Shown: positions 1 through 5,085, counted from the first letter of the stretch. The stretch: DNA of 5,085 nt from Desulfobacterales bacterium (GCA_030613225.1 JAUWMJ010000273.1:1-5085), one strand, 5' to 3'. Numbers and translations: made by a program. The notes: generated by a model not told the origin, from the letters alone.

Positions 1-557
1 CCGATGTACTGGTGGTTGCCGGAGATATAACCAACTATACCGGTTCTGCCGGGATTTTAGCGCAGTTAAACGATATTCCCGTGCCTGTTCTTGCAGTTCG
101 AGGAAACACAGATCTGTCAAGGGTTGAAAATTTGCTTGAAGATTTTCCGAATATTTCTCCTTTGCATCTAAAGCAGGTTACCATAGGCAACACACCATTT
201 GTCGGCGTAAGCGGCTGCATTCCAATACCATTTAGCTCACGTATTTGTCTCAACCAGGTGCAGGTTATTGAAAAACTAAAACCCCTGATAAAAAGCAATT
301 CTGTTCTGGTTGCCCACCCTCCGCCATGGGGCACGCTGGACGAAGTCTTCGGAAGGTTTCACGGAGGTTGCCGCAGCCTGACGAAAGTAATTAAAATGTG
401 CCGACCCATGCTTATGATCTGCGGGCACATACATGAAAGACCCGGCACAGTATTCATTGAGAAAACGCTCGTGGTTAATTGTACCCTTGGACGAAATCAT
501 GCAGGTGCACTGATTGAGCTGGACAACGAAAATAACCTGAAGGTTGAGATGCTTTAA
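1..557 (+). CDS. Metallophosphoesterase (calcineurin-like fold), 5'-truncated by window edge
   Basis: This is the C-terminal part of a calcineurin-like metallophosphoesterase, a two-metal phosphohydrolase. The first whole codon is at position 3, and the frame is open to the left edge, so the start lies outside the window. The GTG at 12 is an internal valine inside a metal-binding motif, not a start. Counting from position 3, visible motifs are VAGD (residues 5-8, metal-bridging Asp), RGNTD (33-37, the GNH[DE] motif with Thr for His), VAHPPPWG (103-110, metal-ligand His) and CGHIHE (140-145, the GHxH motif). The tail NCTLGRNHAGALIELD resembles the last strands of small single-domain phosphoesterases. 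The N-terminal DxH motif, expected some tens of residues upstream, is missing because of the cut. No signal peptide or membrane segment is visible in this part. The substrate cannot be told from sequence; phosphodiesters or phosphomonoesters are typical. The fold call is firm, the biochemical role open. Confidence 0.9.
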   Translation, partial: DVLVVAGDITNYTGSAGILAQLNDIPVPVLAVRGNTDLSRVENLLEDFPNISPLHLKQVTIGNTPFVGVSGCIPIPFSSRICLNQVQVIEKLKPLIKSNSVLVAHPPPWGTLDEVFGRFHGGCRSLTKVIKMCRPMLMICGHIHERPGTVFIEKTLVVNCTLGRNHAGALIELDNENNLKVEML

Positions 558-558
558 C

Positions 559-695
559 ATTGATGGTCTCGTAAAAAGTCATTTTTCACCACTGAGACCG
601 CAGAGAACACAGAGAATATCTTATTTTATTAATTAGTTATCTCTGTGAACTCCGTGTGCTCTGTGGTAAATTCGACTTTTTACGAATTCATCAAT
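559..695. repeat. 137-bp inverted-repeat (MITE-like) intergenic element 1
   Basis: The element starts 1 nt after the phosphoesterase stop codon. Its outer 22-bp arms (559-580 and 674-695) match at 19 of 22 positions when one is reverse-complemented; both read ATTGATG, four variable bases, then CGTAAAAAGTC. The interior (581-673) is a second imperfect palindrome made of CACAGAG-type units: ACCACTGAGACC...CACAGAGA on the left faces a right arm whose complement is ACCACAGAGCAC...CACAGAGA (21 of 28 matches), around an AT-rich loop near 619-640. No clear target-site duplication flanks it and it encodes nothing. As RNA it would form a long hairpin after the upstream gene, but it has no run of U typical of an intrinsic terminator. 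From memory, unverified, similar repeats occur dispersed in deltaproteobacterial genomes. Confidence 0.85.
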
Positions 696-718
696 AATGA
701 ATCTGATTGAAATTTTGC

Positions 719-734
719 AGGTGTTTTACTTGCA
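719..734 (+). promoter_or_regulatory. Possible sigma-54 (-24/-12) promoter upstream of the darA-like gene
   Basis: AGGTGTTTTACTTGCA has GG at 720-721 and GC at 732-733, the 10-nt spacing of sigma-54 promoters, with a full TTGCA in the -12 element. The -24 element is poor: only the GG agrees with TGGCAC. It lies about 50 nt upstream of the preferred start codon at 786, in the only non-repeat part of the intergenic region. No upstream activator site was recognised. A chance match is quite possible. Confidence 0.2.
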
Positions 735-785
735 GATTTGCACATAGCCGGAAAATTTCTAAAAAACGCAGACACCGTTAAAAAG

Positions 786-1709
786 ATGAAGAAGATTTTA
801 GTTGTTTATTTTTCTCAGACAGGTCAATTATCTGAAATTGTCAAATCAGTTCTGTCGCCTGTGGAAAAGAGTCAGGATGTATCATTGGTTTTTGAGGAGT
901 TAAGGCCAAAAAGAAAGTTTCCATTTCCCTGGACCAGTCAACAGTTTTGTGATGTTTTTCCCGAATCATTCCAGGAAATTCCATGTGAACTTGAACCTTT
1001 TCGTTTTAATGCGGATGATGATTTTGATCTGATTGTTCTGGCATATACAGTATGGTATATGTCCCCTTCCATACCTGTCACAGCTTTTTTAAAATCTCCC
1101 GAGGCTCTGAAAGTCATAAAGAATCGACCAGTGGTTACCATTATTGGATGCCGCAATATGTGGCTGCTGACACAGGAAAAAGTGAAAACACGGATATATG
1201 ATATGGGAGGCAGAATTGCCGGCAATATTGTTTTAATGGATAAGGCTAAAAATCTTGTCGGCATTGCTACAATAGCCTATTGGATGTTCACCGGCAAAAA
1301 AGATCGCTGCTTAAAAATATTTCCCCGTCCCGGAGTGTCTGACAAGGACATCAGGGAAGCTGTGCGATTCGGCCCTATAATTTTAAAAGCGCTGTTAACG
1401 GAAAAAATTAACCTTGATCAGTCTGAACTAAACAAACAAGGGGCTACTATAGTAGTACCTTCTTATATTATTTTTGAAAAAAGAATTAACAAAATATTTA
1501 AAATATGGTCAAATTTTATTTTACAAAAAGGTGGCCCAGGGGACCCGAAAAGGCAATTCAGAGTTCGCCTTTTCTTTTATTATCTGCTACTTGCTATTTT
1601 TCTAATTGCCCCTCTGGCGACTCTTGTTTCCTTTATTGCACGTATTGTCAGCAGGAAAAAAATAAAAGAGGCTGTTGAATATTTTTCTCAAAACTCATTA
1701 AAACATTGA
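786..1709 (+). CDS. darA: DarA-like flavodoxin-fold protein (dialkylresorcinol biosynthesis aromatase), membrane-anchored
   Basis: The 307-residue product begins with a flavodoxin-like strand and phosphate-binding loop, MKKILVVYFSQTGQ (residues 1-14), followed by a KFPFPW...DVFPESFQEIP block (44-66) that I recognise from DarA proteins. DLIVLAYTVWYMSPSIP (81-97) and VVTIIGCRNMW (116-126) fit later flavin-binding strands and loops. Near the C-terminus a hydrophobic stretch (about 262-287) followed by SRKK looks like a single membrane anchor with a positively charged inner side; a weaker hydrophobic patch lies at 156-168. In known systems DarA oxidises (aromatises) the 2,5-dialkylcyclohexane-1,3-dione made by DarB to a 2,5-dialkylresorcinol. 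The KASIII gene next door supports the assignment. ATG 786 was chosen because it places the usual MKK start directly before the first strand; an in-frame TTG at 738 would add 16 unlike residues and has no good ribosome binding site. The ATG also lacks a strong one. A generic NAD(P)H:flavin-type oxidoreductase is the alternative. Confidence 0.8.
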   Translation: MKKILVVYFSQTGQLSEIVKSVLSPVEKSQDVSLVFEELRPKRKFPFPWTSQQFCDVFPESFQEIPCELEPFRFNADDDFDLIVLAYTVWYMSPSIPVTAFLKSPEALKVIKNRPVVTIIGCRNMWLLTQEKVKTRIYDMGGRIAGNIVLMDKAKNLVGIATIAYWMFTGKKDRCLKIFPRPGVSDKDIREAVRFGPIILKALLTEKINLDQSELNKQGATIVVPSYIIFEKRINKIFKIWSNFILQKGGPGDPKRQFRVRLFFYYLLLAIFLIAPLATLVSFIARIVSRKKIKEAVEYFSQNSLKH

Positions 1710-1730
1710 CAATTAAAGACAAGGTAATAA

Positions 1731-1867
1731 ATTGATGGTTTGGTAAAAAGTTAAAAAACCTATTTTTACGAAACGTTTTAAGTTTTAGGTTTTAAGGTTT
1801 AAGTTGCTGATCAAACAGGCAAGACCATTAACCTAAAACCTAAAACTTAACACTTAAAACCATCAAT
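1731..1867. repeat. 137-bp composite inverted-repeat element 2 between the darA-like and darB-like genes
   Basis: The left end ATTGATGG..GGTAAAAAGTT matches the left end of the element at 559-695 at 19 of 22 positions. The outermost arms 1731-1742 and 1856-1867 are complementary at 11 of 12. GTAAAAA (1743-1749) faces TTTTTAC (1763-1769) in a short hairpin. If 1775-1860 is removed, the remaining 51 bases form a nearly perfect palindrome: ATTGATGGTTTGGTAAAAA at the left against a right arm whose complement is ATTGATGGTTTCGTAAAAA (18 of 19). The element is therefore best read as a small hairpin repeat with another repeat inserted near its right end. It fills most of the 173-nt gap between the two genes and stops 3 nt before the ribosome binding site of the downstream gene. 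Confidence 0.85.
1775..1860. repeat. Nested inverted repeat (TTTTAGG/TTAAG units) inserted in element 2
   Basis: This 86-bp segment begins GTTTTAAG and ends CTTAAAAC, a perfect 8-bp terminal inverted repeat. Its left arm is built of TTTTAAG and TTTTAGG units (1775-1800); the right arm (about 1829-1860) carries the complementary ACCTAAAACCTAAAACTTAA. The arms pair as 9 bp plus 11 bp with a 7-nt bulge on the right. AAAC occurs just outside the left end (1771-1774) and again as the last four bases (1857-1860), which could be a target duplication or simply part of the terminal repeat. No coding capacity is seen. The low-complexity unit structure differs completely from the CACAGAG filling of the element at 559-695. 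Confidence 0.7.
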
Positions 1868-1870
1868 GTT

Positions 1871-1875
1871 AAGGA
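1871..1875 (+). promoter_or_regulatory. Ribosome binding site of the darB-like gene
   Basis: AAGGA lies 7 nt before the ATG at 1883 and fixes that start. It begins only 3 nt after the end of the hairpin element at 1731-1867, so folding of the leader could influence access to it. Confidence 0.7.
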
Positions 1876-1882
1876 TTGAGTA

Positions 1883-3028
1883 ATGAATGTTTATATTAAT
1901 GATATAACTGCATTTTTGCCGCATGACCCCGTAGATAACGACCAGATTGAGGATGTGCTTGGCAGGATAAATGATATCCCCTCGAGAACAAAAAGGATAA
2001 TGCTCAGAAATAACAAGATTGAAACCCGCCATTATGCCATAGACAGAAAAACAGGTAAGCTCACACACACAAATGCCCAGCTTGCAGCAGAGGCGGTTCG
2101 AAAACTCAATCCTTACGAAAATTTTTCCCTTGATGATATCGAATGTTTGAGTTGCGGAACGACTACTCCCGATCTTTTATTTCCGGGTCATGCTCTTATG
2201 GTGTTAGGTGAACTTGGATTGCCCCCATGTGACGCAGTAACGACTTCCGGTATATGTGTTTGTGGAATGACAGCCCTAAAATATGCCTATATGAATGTTG
2301 CCACAGGCGGCACAAAAAATGCAGTGGCAGTCGGTTCCGATCTTGCCTCATCCTATTCAAGAGCAAGTTTTTTTGCTGCCGATGTAGCTCCCGATACCGA
2401 CCTTGAAGAAAAACCGATACGTGCATTTGATGCAGAGTTTTTAAGGTGGATGCTTTCAGATGGTGCAGGCGCTGTATTTCTTTCAGGTGAAAAAAACAAA
2501 GATCGTATTTCACTAAAAATAGACTGGATAGAAAATATTTCCTATGCAGGACAGCTTGAAACCTGTATGTATGCGGGTGGCGTAAAAAATGAGGATGGAA
2601 CAATGACCGGCTGGAGAGAAACTGAATCAATCGATCCTGCGGCTGAGCCATACAAATTTTTAATAAAGCAGGATACAAAACTGCTTGCAAAAGAAATAGT
2701 AAAAACAGCAATGGATAACGCTCTTGCGAGCGTGGTAAAGAAACGTAAAATTAAACCTGAAGAGATAGACTGGTTCCTTCCTCATTATTCTTCAGGGTAT
2801 TTCCGGGATAAATTTTACAACGGTATGAAAAATATCGATTTCGAGATTCCATATGAAAGATGGTTTACAAACCTTACCAAAAAAGGCAACACAGGAAGTG
2901 CTTCCATCTATATTATAATGGAAGAGCTGTTTAATTCCGATAAGTTACAAAAGGGCCAAAAACTTCTTTGCTTTATTCCGGAAAGCGGCCGCTTTTCCCA
3001 CTGCTATATGATGCTCACTGCGGTATAG
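1883..3028 (+). CDS. darB: DarB-like 3-oxoacyl-ACP synthase III (dialkylresorcinol/cyclohexanedione ketosynthase)
   Basis: This 381-residue thiolase-fold condensing enzyme belongs to the KASIII group, slightly longer than FabH (about 320). The nucleophile region is TTSGICVCGMTALKYA (residues 120-135), with Cys125 the most likely active-site cysteine and a second Cys at 127. LRWMLSDGAGAVFLSG (187-202) corresponds to the FGDGAGA block of KASIII enzymes. WFLPHYSS (297-304) supplies the catalytic His301, and KKGNTGSASIY (333-343) supplies Asn336, completing Cys-His-Asn. The N-terminal block with IPSRTKRIMLRNNKIETRHYA (32-52) and THTNAQL (61-67) is typical, as I recall it, of DarB rather than FabH. 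In known systems DarB condenses two acyl-derived units into a dialkylcyclohexanedione that DarA aromatises. The preceding DarA-like gene supports this. No acyl carrier protein gene follows; moaC does. It is presumably cytosolic, as no signal or membrane segment is seen. A general KASIII with another acyl product remains possible. Confidence 0.85.
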   Translation: MNVYINDITAFLPHDPVDNDQIEDVLGRINDIPSRTKRIMLRNNKIETRHYAIDRKTGKLTHTNAQLAAEAVRKLNPYENFSLDDIECLSCGTTTPDLLFPGHALMVLGELGLPPCDAVTTSGICVCGMTALKYAYMNVATGGTKNAVAVGSDLASSYSRASFFAADVAPDTDLEEKPIRAFDAEFLRWMLSDGAGAVFLSGEKNKDRISLKIDWIENISYAGQLETCMYAGGVKNEDGTMTGWRETESIDPAAEPYKFLIKQDTKLLAKEIVKTAMDNALASVVKKRKIKPEEIDWFLPHYSSGYFRDKFYNGMKNIDFEIPYERWFTNLTKKGNTGSASIYIIMEELFNSDKLQKGQKLLCFIPESGRFSHCYMMLTAV

Positions 3029-3060
3029 TGAGATTATTGAACACCACTTCTTGCCTCCTC

Positions 3061-3113
3061 CTCCCCCATCCTTGCATGCGAAATCTGCTATAAGAGAGGG
3101 GAGAGGGGATGGG
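3061..3113 (+). promoter_or_regulatory. moaC leader: pyrimidine tract complementary to Shine-Dalgarno and start codon
   Basis: A pyrimidine-rich stretch (about 3054-3071) is followed about 25 nt later by a purine-rich stretch (3094-3108) containing GGAG 5 nt before ATG 3109. CCCATCC (3065-3071) is perfectly complementary to GGATGGG (3107-3113), which includes the start codon. CTCCCC (3061-3066) is complementary to GGGGAG (3098-3103), which includes the Shine-Dalgarno site. The two pairings overlap on the left arm at 3065-3066, so they would compete. Base pairing is seen; a regulatory role is inference. Confidence 0.4.
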
Positions 3114-3615
3114 TACGGAATTTTTTATGGATACTAAGTCTTCGTTTACACACATAGACAAAAAAGGACATGTGCGAATGGTGGATGTAACGGATAAAAA
3201 GCCGTCAGAGCGCATTGCTGTTGCACAGGGTGTTGTTTCCATGAATCAGGAAACATTTGAAATGATACTGAATCAGAAAGTTAAAAAAGGCAATGTCCTT
3301 GAGACTGCAAGAATTGCGGGAGTTATGGCAGCCAAAAAGACTTCGGACCTTATTCCCATGTGTCACCCGCTAAACATAACCCATATTGCTGTTGATTTTT
3401 ATCCGGATAACGATGCGTGTTCTTTCAGGATCGAATCATTTGTTAAAATTTTCAGCCAAACAGGTGTTGAAATGGAAGCCCTGACGGCTGTGTCAATCGC
3501 TGCCCTCACGGTATATGATATGTGCAAATCGTATGACAGGGGAATGACCATTTCCGACATTTGTCTTCTTAAAAAATCAGGTGGAAAAAGCGGGATATTT
3601 GAACGCAAAAATTAA
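3109..3615 (+). CDS. moaC: Cyclic pyranopterin monophosphate synthase MoaC
   Basis: MoaC acts in the first stage of molybdenum cofactor synthesis, after the radical-SAM enzyme MoaA: it converts 3',8-cyclo-7,8-dihydro-GTP to cyclic pyranopterin monophosphate in the cytosol. The 168-residue product covers the whole family (E. coli about 161). Conserved blocks are MVDVTDK (24-30), KKGNVLETARIAG (59-71), DLIPMCHPL (80-88), TGVEMEALTA (118-127), YDMCK (136-140) and LLKKSGGKSG (153-162). Lys60, His86, Glu121, Glu123 and Lys140 match the E. coli active-site residues Lys51, His77, Glu112, Glu114 and Lys131, all at a constant offset of nine. ATG 3109 has a good Shine-Dalgarno (GGAG, 5-nt spacer); ATG 3127 gives an N-terminus closer to E. 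coli but has a weaker site. Neither moaA nor other moa/moe genes are adjacent. mltA follows after 4 nt, so the two are probably co-transcribed. Confidence 0.97.
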   Translation: MGTEFFMDTKSSFTHIDKKGHVRMVDVTDKKPSERIAVAQGVVSMNQETFEMILNQKVKKGNVLETARIAGVMAAKKTSDLIPMCHPLNITHIAVDFYPDNDACSFRIESFVKIFSQTGVEMEALTAVSIAALTVYDMCKSYDRGMTISDICLLKKSGGKSGIFERKN

Positions 3616-3619
3616 AATT

Positions 3620-4825
3620 ATGAATCACTTATCTTTCCGCAAGACTATTTCTGTCATTTTTATCATTACCCTGCTTTCCCTCTTTTTTGCAGGATGTGCC
3701 GCAAAAAAGCAATACCCGCTAATCAGACTTTCTCCATCATCCCATCCCGGATTCAGCGATGATATGTTGTATGACGGACTGGAGCACAGTATCCTGAAAA
3801 GTATTGAATACCTGGAAAAAATTTCTTCCGATAGAACTTTTAAATTCGGAGACGATTTTTTCACAGCCTCCCATATGATAAGATCGTTTGAATATTTTCT
3901 TAGTTTTATACAAACAAAACCGCCAAAAAAAGATTTGAACCACTTTATTAAATCCAATTACCTGGTTTACCAGTCCGCCGGACGTGACGGCCGGGAAGAA
4001 GTTCTTTTTACTGGGTATTACGAGCCTTTTCTGCAGGGCAGGCTAAATCGGGATGCTGAATATAAAATTCCTGTTCTCACCATTCCTGACGATCTTATAA
4101 AAATTGATCTTACTCCATTTTCTGAGAAGTATAAGGGTGAGAAAATTGCCGGCCGACTTACTAATCGAACTGTTGTGCCTTATTATGATCGATGGGAAAT
4201 ATCACACACCGAGGTACTTGAAGGAAAATCCCAACAACTGGCCTGGCTCAAAGACCCGGTTGATCTCTTTTTCCTGCAAATTCAGGGATCAGGCAGGATA
4301 TACCTTGATAACGGCGATACGATTAATGTTCATTATCATGCTACTAATGGTCAACCCTATCGCAGTATCGGCAAACTTCTAATTGATACGGATAAAATAC
4401 CCAAATCCGAAATGTCCATGCAGAAGATCCGTGAGTATTTAAATGATCATCCTGAAGAAATCGAGGATGTATTAAATTACAACCCAAGTTATGTATTTTT
4501 TAAAATTGAAGAAGATAGCCCATTGGGTTGCCTTAATGTCAAATTGACTCCGGGAAGGTCAATAGCCCTGGACAGGCGGATATTTCCTCTTCCTTCTCTT
4601 GCCTTTATCGAAACAAAAAAACCGCTGGTAAATGCCGATGGACAAATTCATGAATGGACGGATTTTTCCCGGTTTGTTTCGAGCCAGGATACCGGCGGAG
4701 CCATACGGGGTCCGGGGCGTGCGGATTTGTTCTGGGGAAACGGGAAGTATGCACAGATTGCTGCAGGTCATATGCAACACACGGGAAAATTATATTTTCT
4801 TGTTTTAAAAAAGGATGTAATGTGA
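3620..4825 (+). CDS. mltA: Membrane-bound lytic murein transglycosylase A (MltA), lipoprotein
   Basis: MltA cleaves the MurNAc-GlcNAc bond of peptidoglycan with formation of 1,6-anhydro-MurNAc, acting in the periplasm from a lipid anchor on the outer membrane. The 401-residue product starts with a lipoprotein signal: basic residue Arg7/Lys8, hydrophobic core 9-23, and lipobox FAGC with Cys26 as the lipidated residue (Phe at -3 is slightly unusual). The MltA domain follows, with VLFTGYYEPFLQGR (128-141), RWEISHTEVLEG (191-202), LFFLQIQGSGRIYLDNGD (216-233) and HATNGQPYRSIG (240-251). The C-terminal 3D domain has SSQDTGGAIRG (354-364) and GRADLFWG (366-373); Asp357 and Asp369 are its conserved aspartates, and from memory Asp369 aligns with the E. 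coli catalytic acid. ATG 3620 is chosen because it puts the signal peptide at the N-terminus. It lacks a clear Shine-Dalgarno, so translational coupling to moaC, which ends 4 nt upstream, is likely. An in-frame GTG at 3581 would bury the signal behind 13 extra residues. Confidence 0.96.
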   Translation: MNHLSFRKTISVIFIITLLSLFFAGCAAKKQYPLIRLSPSSHPGFSDDMLYDGLEHSILKSIEYLEKISSDRTFKFGDDFFTASHMIRSFEYFLSFIQTKPPKKDLNHFIKSNYLVYQSAGRDGREEVLFTGYYEPFLQGRLNRDAEYKIPVLTIPDDLIKIDLTPFSEKYKGEKIAGRLTNRTVVPYYDRWEISHTEVLEGKSQQLAWLKDPVDLFFLQIQGSGRIYLDNGDTINVHYHATNGQPYRSIGKLLIDTDKIPKSEMSMQKIREYLNDHPEEIEDVLNYNPSYVFFKIEEDSPLGCLNVKLTPGRSIALDRRIFPLPSLAFIETKKPLVNADGQIHEWTDFSRFVSSQDTGGAIRGPGRADLFWGNGKYAQIAAGHMQHTGKLYFLVLKKDVM

Positions 4826-4844
4826 AGTTATTTTTAAGCGAGCC

Positions 4845-5085
4845 CTAAGGGTTTTCTATAAAAATACCACGTATTACATTAAGAGATTCACTGATTTTCA
4901 TACGAAGGAAACCCAGAGATACTTCGTTTCCGAATGTTGTGACCAGCAATAAATCTTCACTTATTTTACTGAAATGTAAATTTTCATCCCCTCCTTTATG
5001 AAAAAGTAATGAAAATTCTTCTTCTCCAACGATCTTTGCCATTGCATTTACTGCGCCAAAATTGCCTGCCGCCAGAGCTGCAAGC
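4845..5085 (-). CDS. Roadblock/LC7 domain protein, MglB-like, 5'-truncated by window edge
   Basis: The reading frame enters from the right edge and ends at TAG (complement of 4845-4847). It gives the last 80 residues or so of a protein whose start lies outside the window; the ATG at 5042 is probably internal, because the 14 codons before it (LAALAAGNFGAVNA) continue the domain. The remainder reads MAKIVGEEEFSLLFHKG, then ENLHFSKI, LLLVTTFGNEVSLGFLRMKI, matching the C-terminal half of Roadblock/LC7 domains: a helix with A-A-x-x-A spacing, then beta strands, then the F-G/D-x-x-x-x-L-G-x-x-R strand. In deltaproteobacteria such proteins include MglB, the activator (GAP) of the small Ras-like GTPase MglA, which sets cell polarity and motility; whether an mglA gene lies nearby cannot be seen. 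The gene converges on mltA with only 19 nt between the stop codons, and no convincing terminator is visible there. Confidence 0.8.
   Translation of the reverse strand, partial: LAALAAGNFGAVNAMAKIVGEEEFSLLFHKGGDENLHFSKISEDLLLVTTFGNEVSLGFLRMKISESLNVIRGIFIENP

Noticed and set aside
581..673. CACAGAG repeats as a CRISPR array
   Set aside because: The units are short, degenerate and arranged as a palindrome, with no regular spacers and no cas genes.
738..785. TTG start at 738 for the darA-like gene
   Set aside because: It would add 16 residues ahead of the conserved first strand and has no convincing ribosome binding site; ATG 786 gives the expected N-terminus.
1804..1831. TTGCTG...CATTAA as a sigma-70 promoter inside element 2
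   Set aside because: The -10 half matches TATAAT poorly and the region is better explained as the loop of the inverted repeat.
2196..2711. Long open frame on the minus strand opposite the darB-like gene
   Set aside because: Its low-complexity Leu/His/Arg-rich translation has no recognisable motif, and it lies wholly opposite a well-supported gene.
3029..3108. Molybdenum cofactor riboswitch upstream of moaC
   Set aside because: The 80-nt gap is too short and lacks any recognisable multi-stem architecture; only simple pyrimidine/purine pairing is visible.
3581..3619. GTG start at 3581 for mltA
   Set aside because: It overlaps the end of moaC, has no Shine-Dalgarno, and pushes the lipoprotein signal peptide away from the N-terminus.
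4654..4848. Small plus-strand open frame overlapping the end of mltA
   Set aside because: It is an alternative frame through the conserved 3D domain of mltA with no homology signal or ribosome binding site.
4841..4856. CCCTAAGGG followed by TTTT as a terminator between mltA and the convergent gene
   Set aside because: The palindrome is 4 bp per arm with a 1-nt loop, which cannot form a stable hairpin, and it lies partly inside the minus-strand coding end.

Overview
The window looks like chromosomal DNA of a moderately AT-rich Gram-negative bacterium. A lytic transglycosylase lipoprotein (MltA) implies an outer membrane and a periplasmic sacculus. The MglB-like Roadblock protein, the flavodoxin-type DarA-like gene and the ATTGATGG...CGTAAAAAGTC type of intergenic hairpin repeat together suggest a deltaproteobacterial (Desulfobacterota-like) genome. 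That lineage call is inference from remembered family and repeat resemblance, not a measured match.

Layout, left to right: (1) the 3' part of a metallophosphoesterase gene on + (1-557); (2) a 137-bp inverted-repeat element (559-695); (3) a flavodoxin-fold gene with a C-terminal membrane anchor, resembling DarA of dialkylresorcinol biosynthesis (786-1709); (4) a second 137-bp inverted-repeat element (1731-1867) that reads as one small hairpin repeat interrupted by another; (5) a KASIII-type ketosynthase resembling DarB (1883-3028); (6) a short leader with a pyrimidine-rich tract facing a purine-rich Shine-Dalgarno region (3029-3108); (7) moaC (3109-3615); (8) mltA, 4 nt downstream (3620-4825); (9) a convergent partial gene on - for an MglB-like Roadblock/LC7 protein, running off the right edge (4845-5085). 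No gene-free stretch exceeds about 230 bases, and the two longest (558-785 and 1710-1882) are mostly repeat.

The most distinctive content is the DarA/DarB pair. In characterised systems DarB joins two fatty-acid-derived acyl chains into a 2,5-dialkylcyclohexane-1,3-dione and DarA aromatises it to a 2,5-dialkylresorcinol, a lipid that can act as a signal, a protectant or a pigment ester component. Here the pair sits without a visible acyl carrier protein (DarC), transporter or polyene genes, between what look like unrelated housekeeping genes. A repeat element separates the two genes and another lies just upstream of the first. moaC (molybdopterin synthesis) and mltA (peptidoglycan turnover) are probably co-transcribed, but no functional link to the Dar pair is visible.

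The second point of interest is the repeats. Both intergenic elements share a similar outer hairpin, but each has a different, self-complementary sequence inserted in it, as if the outer repeat were a landing site for other small palindromic elements.
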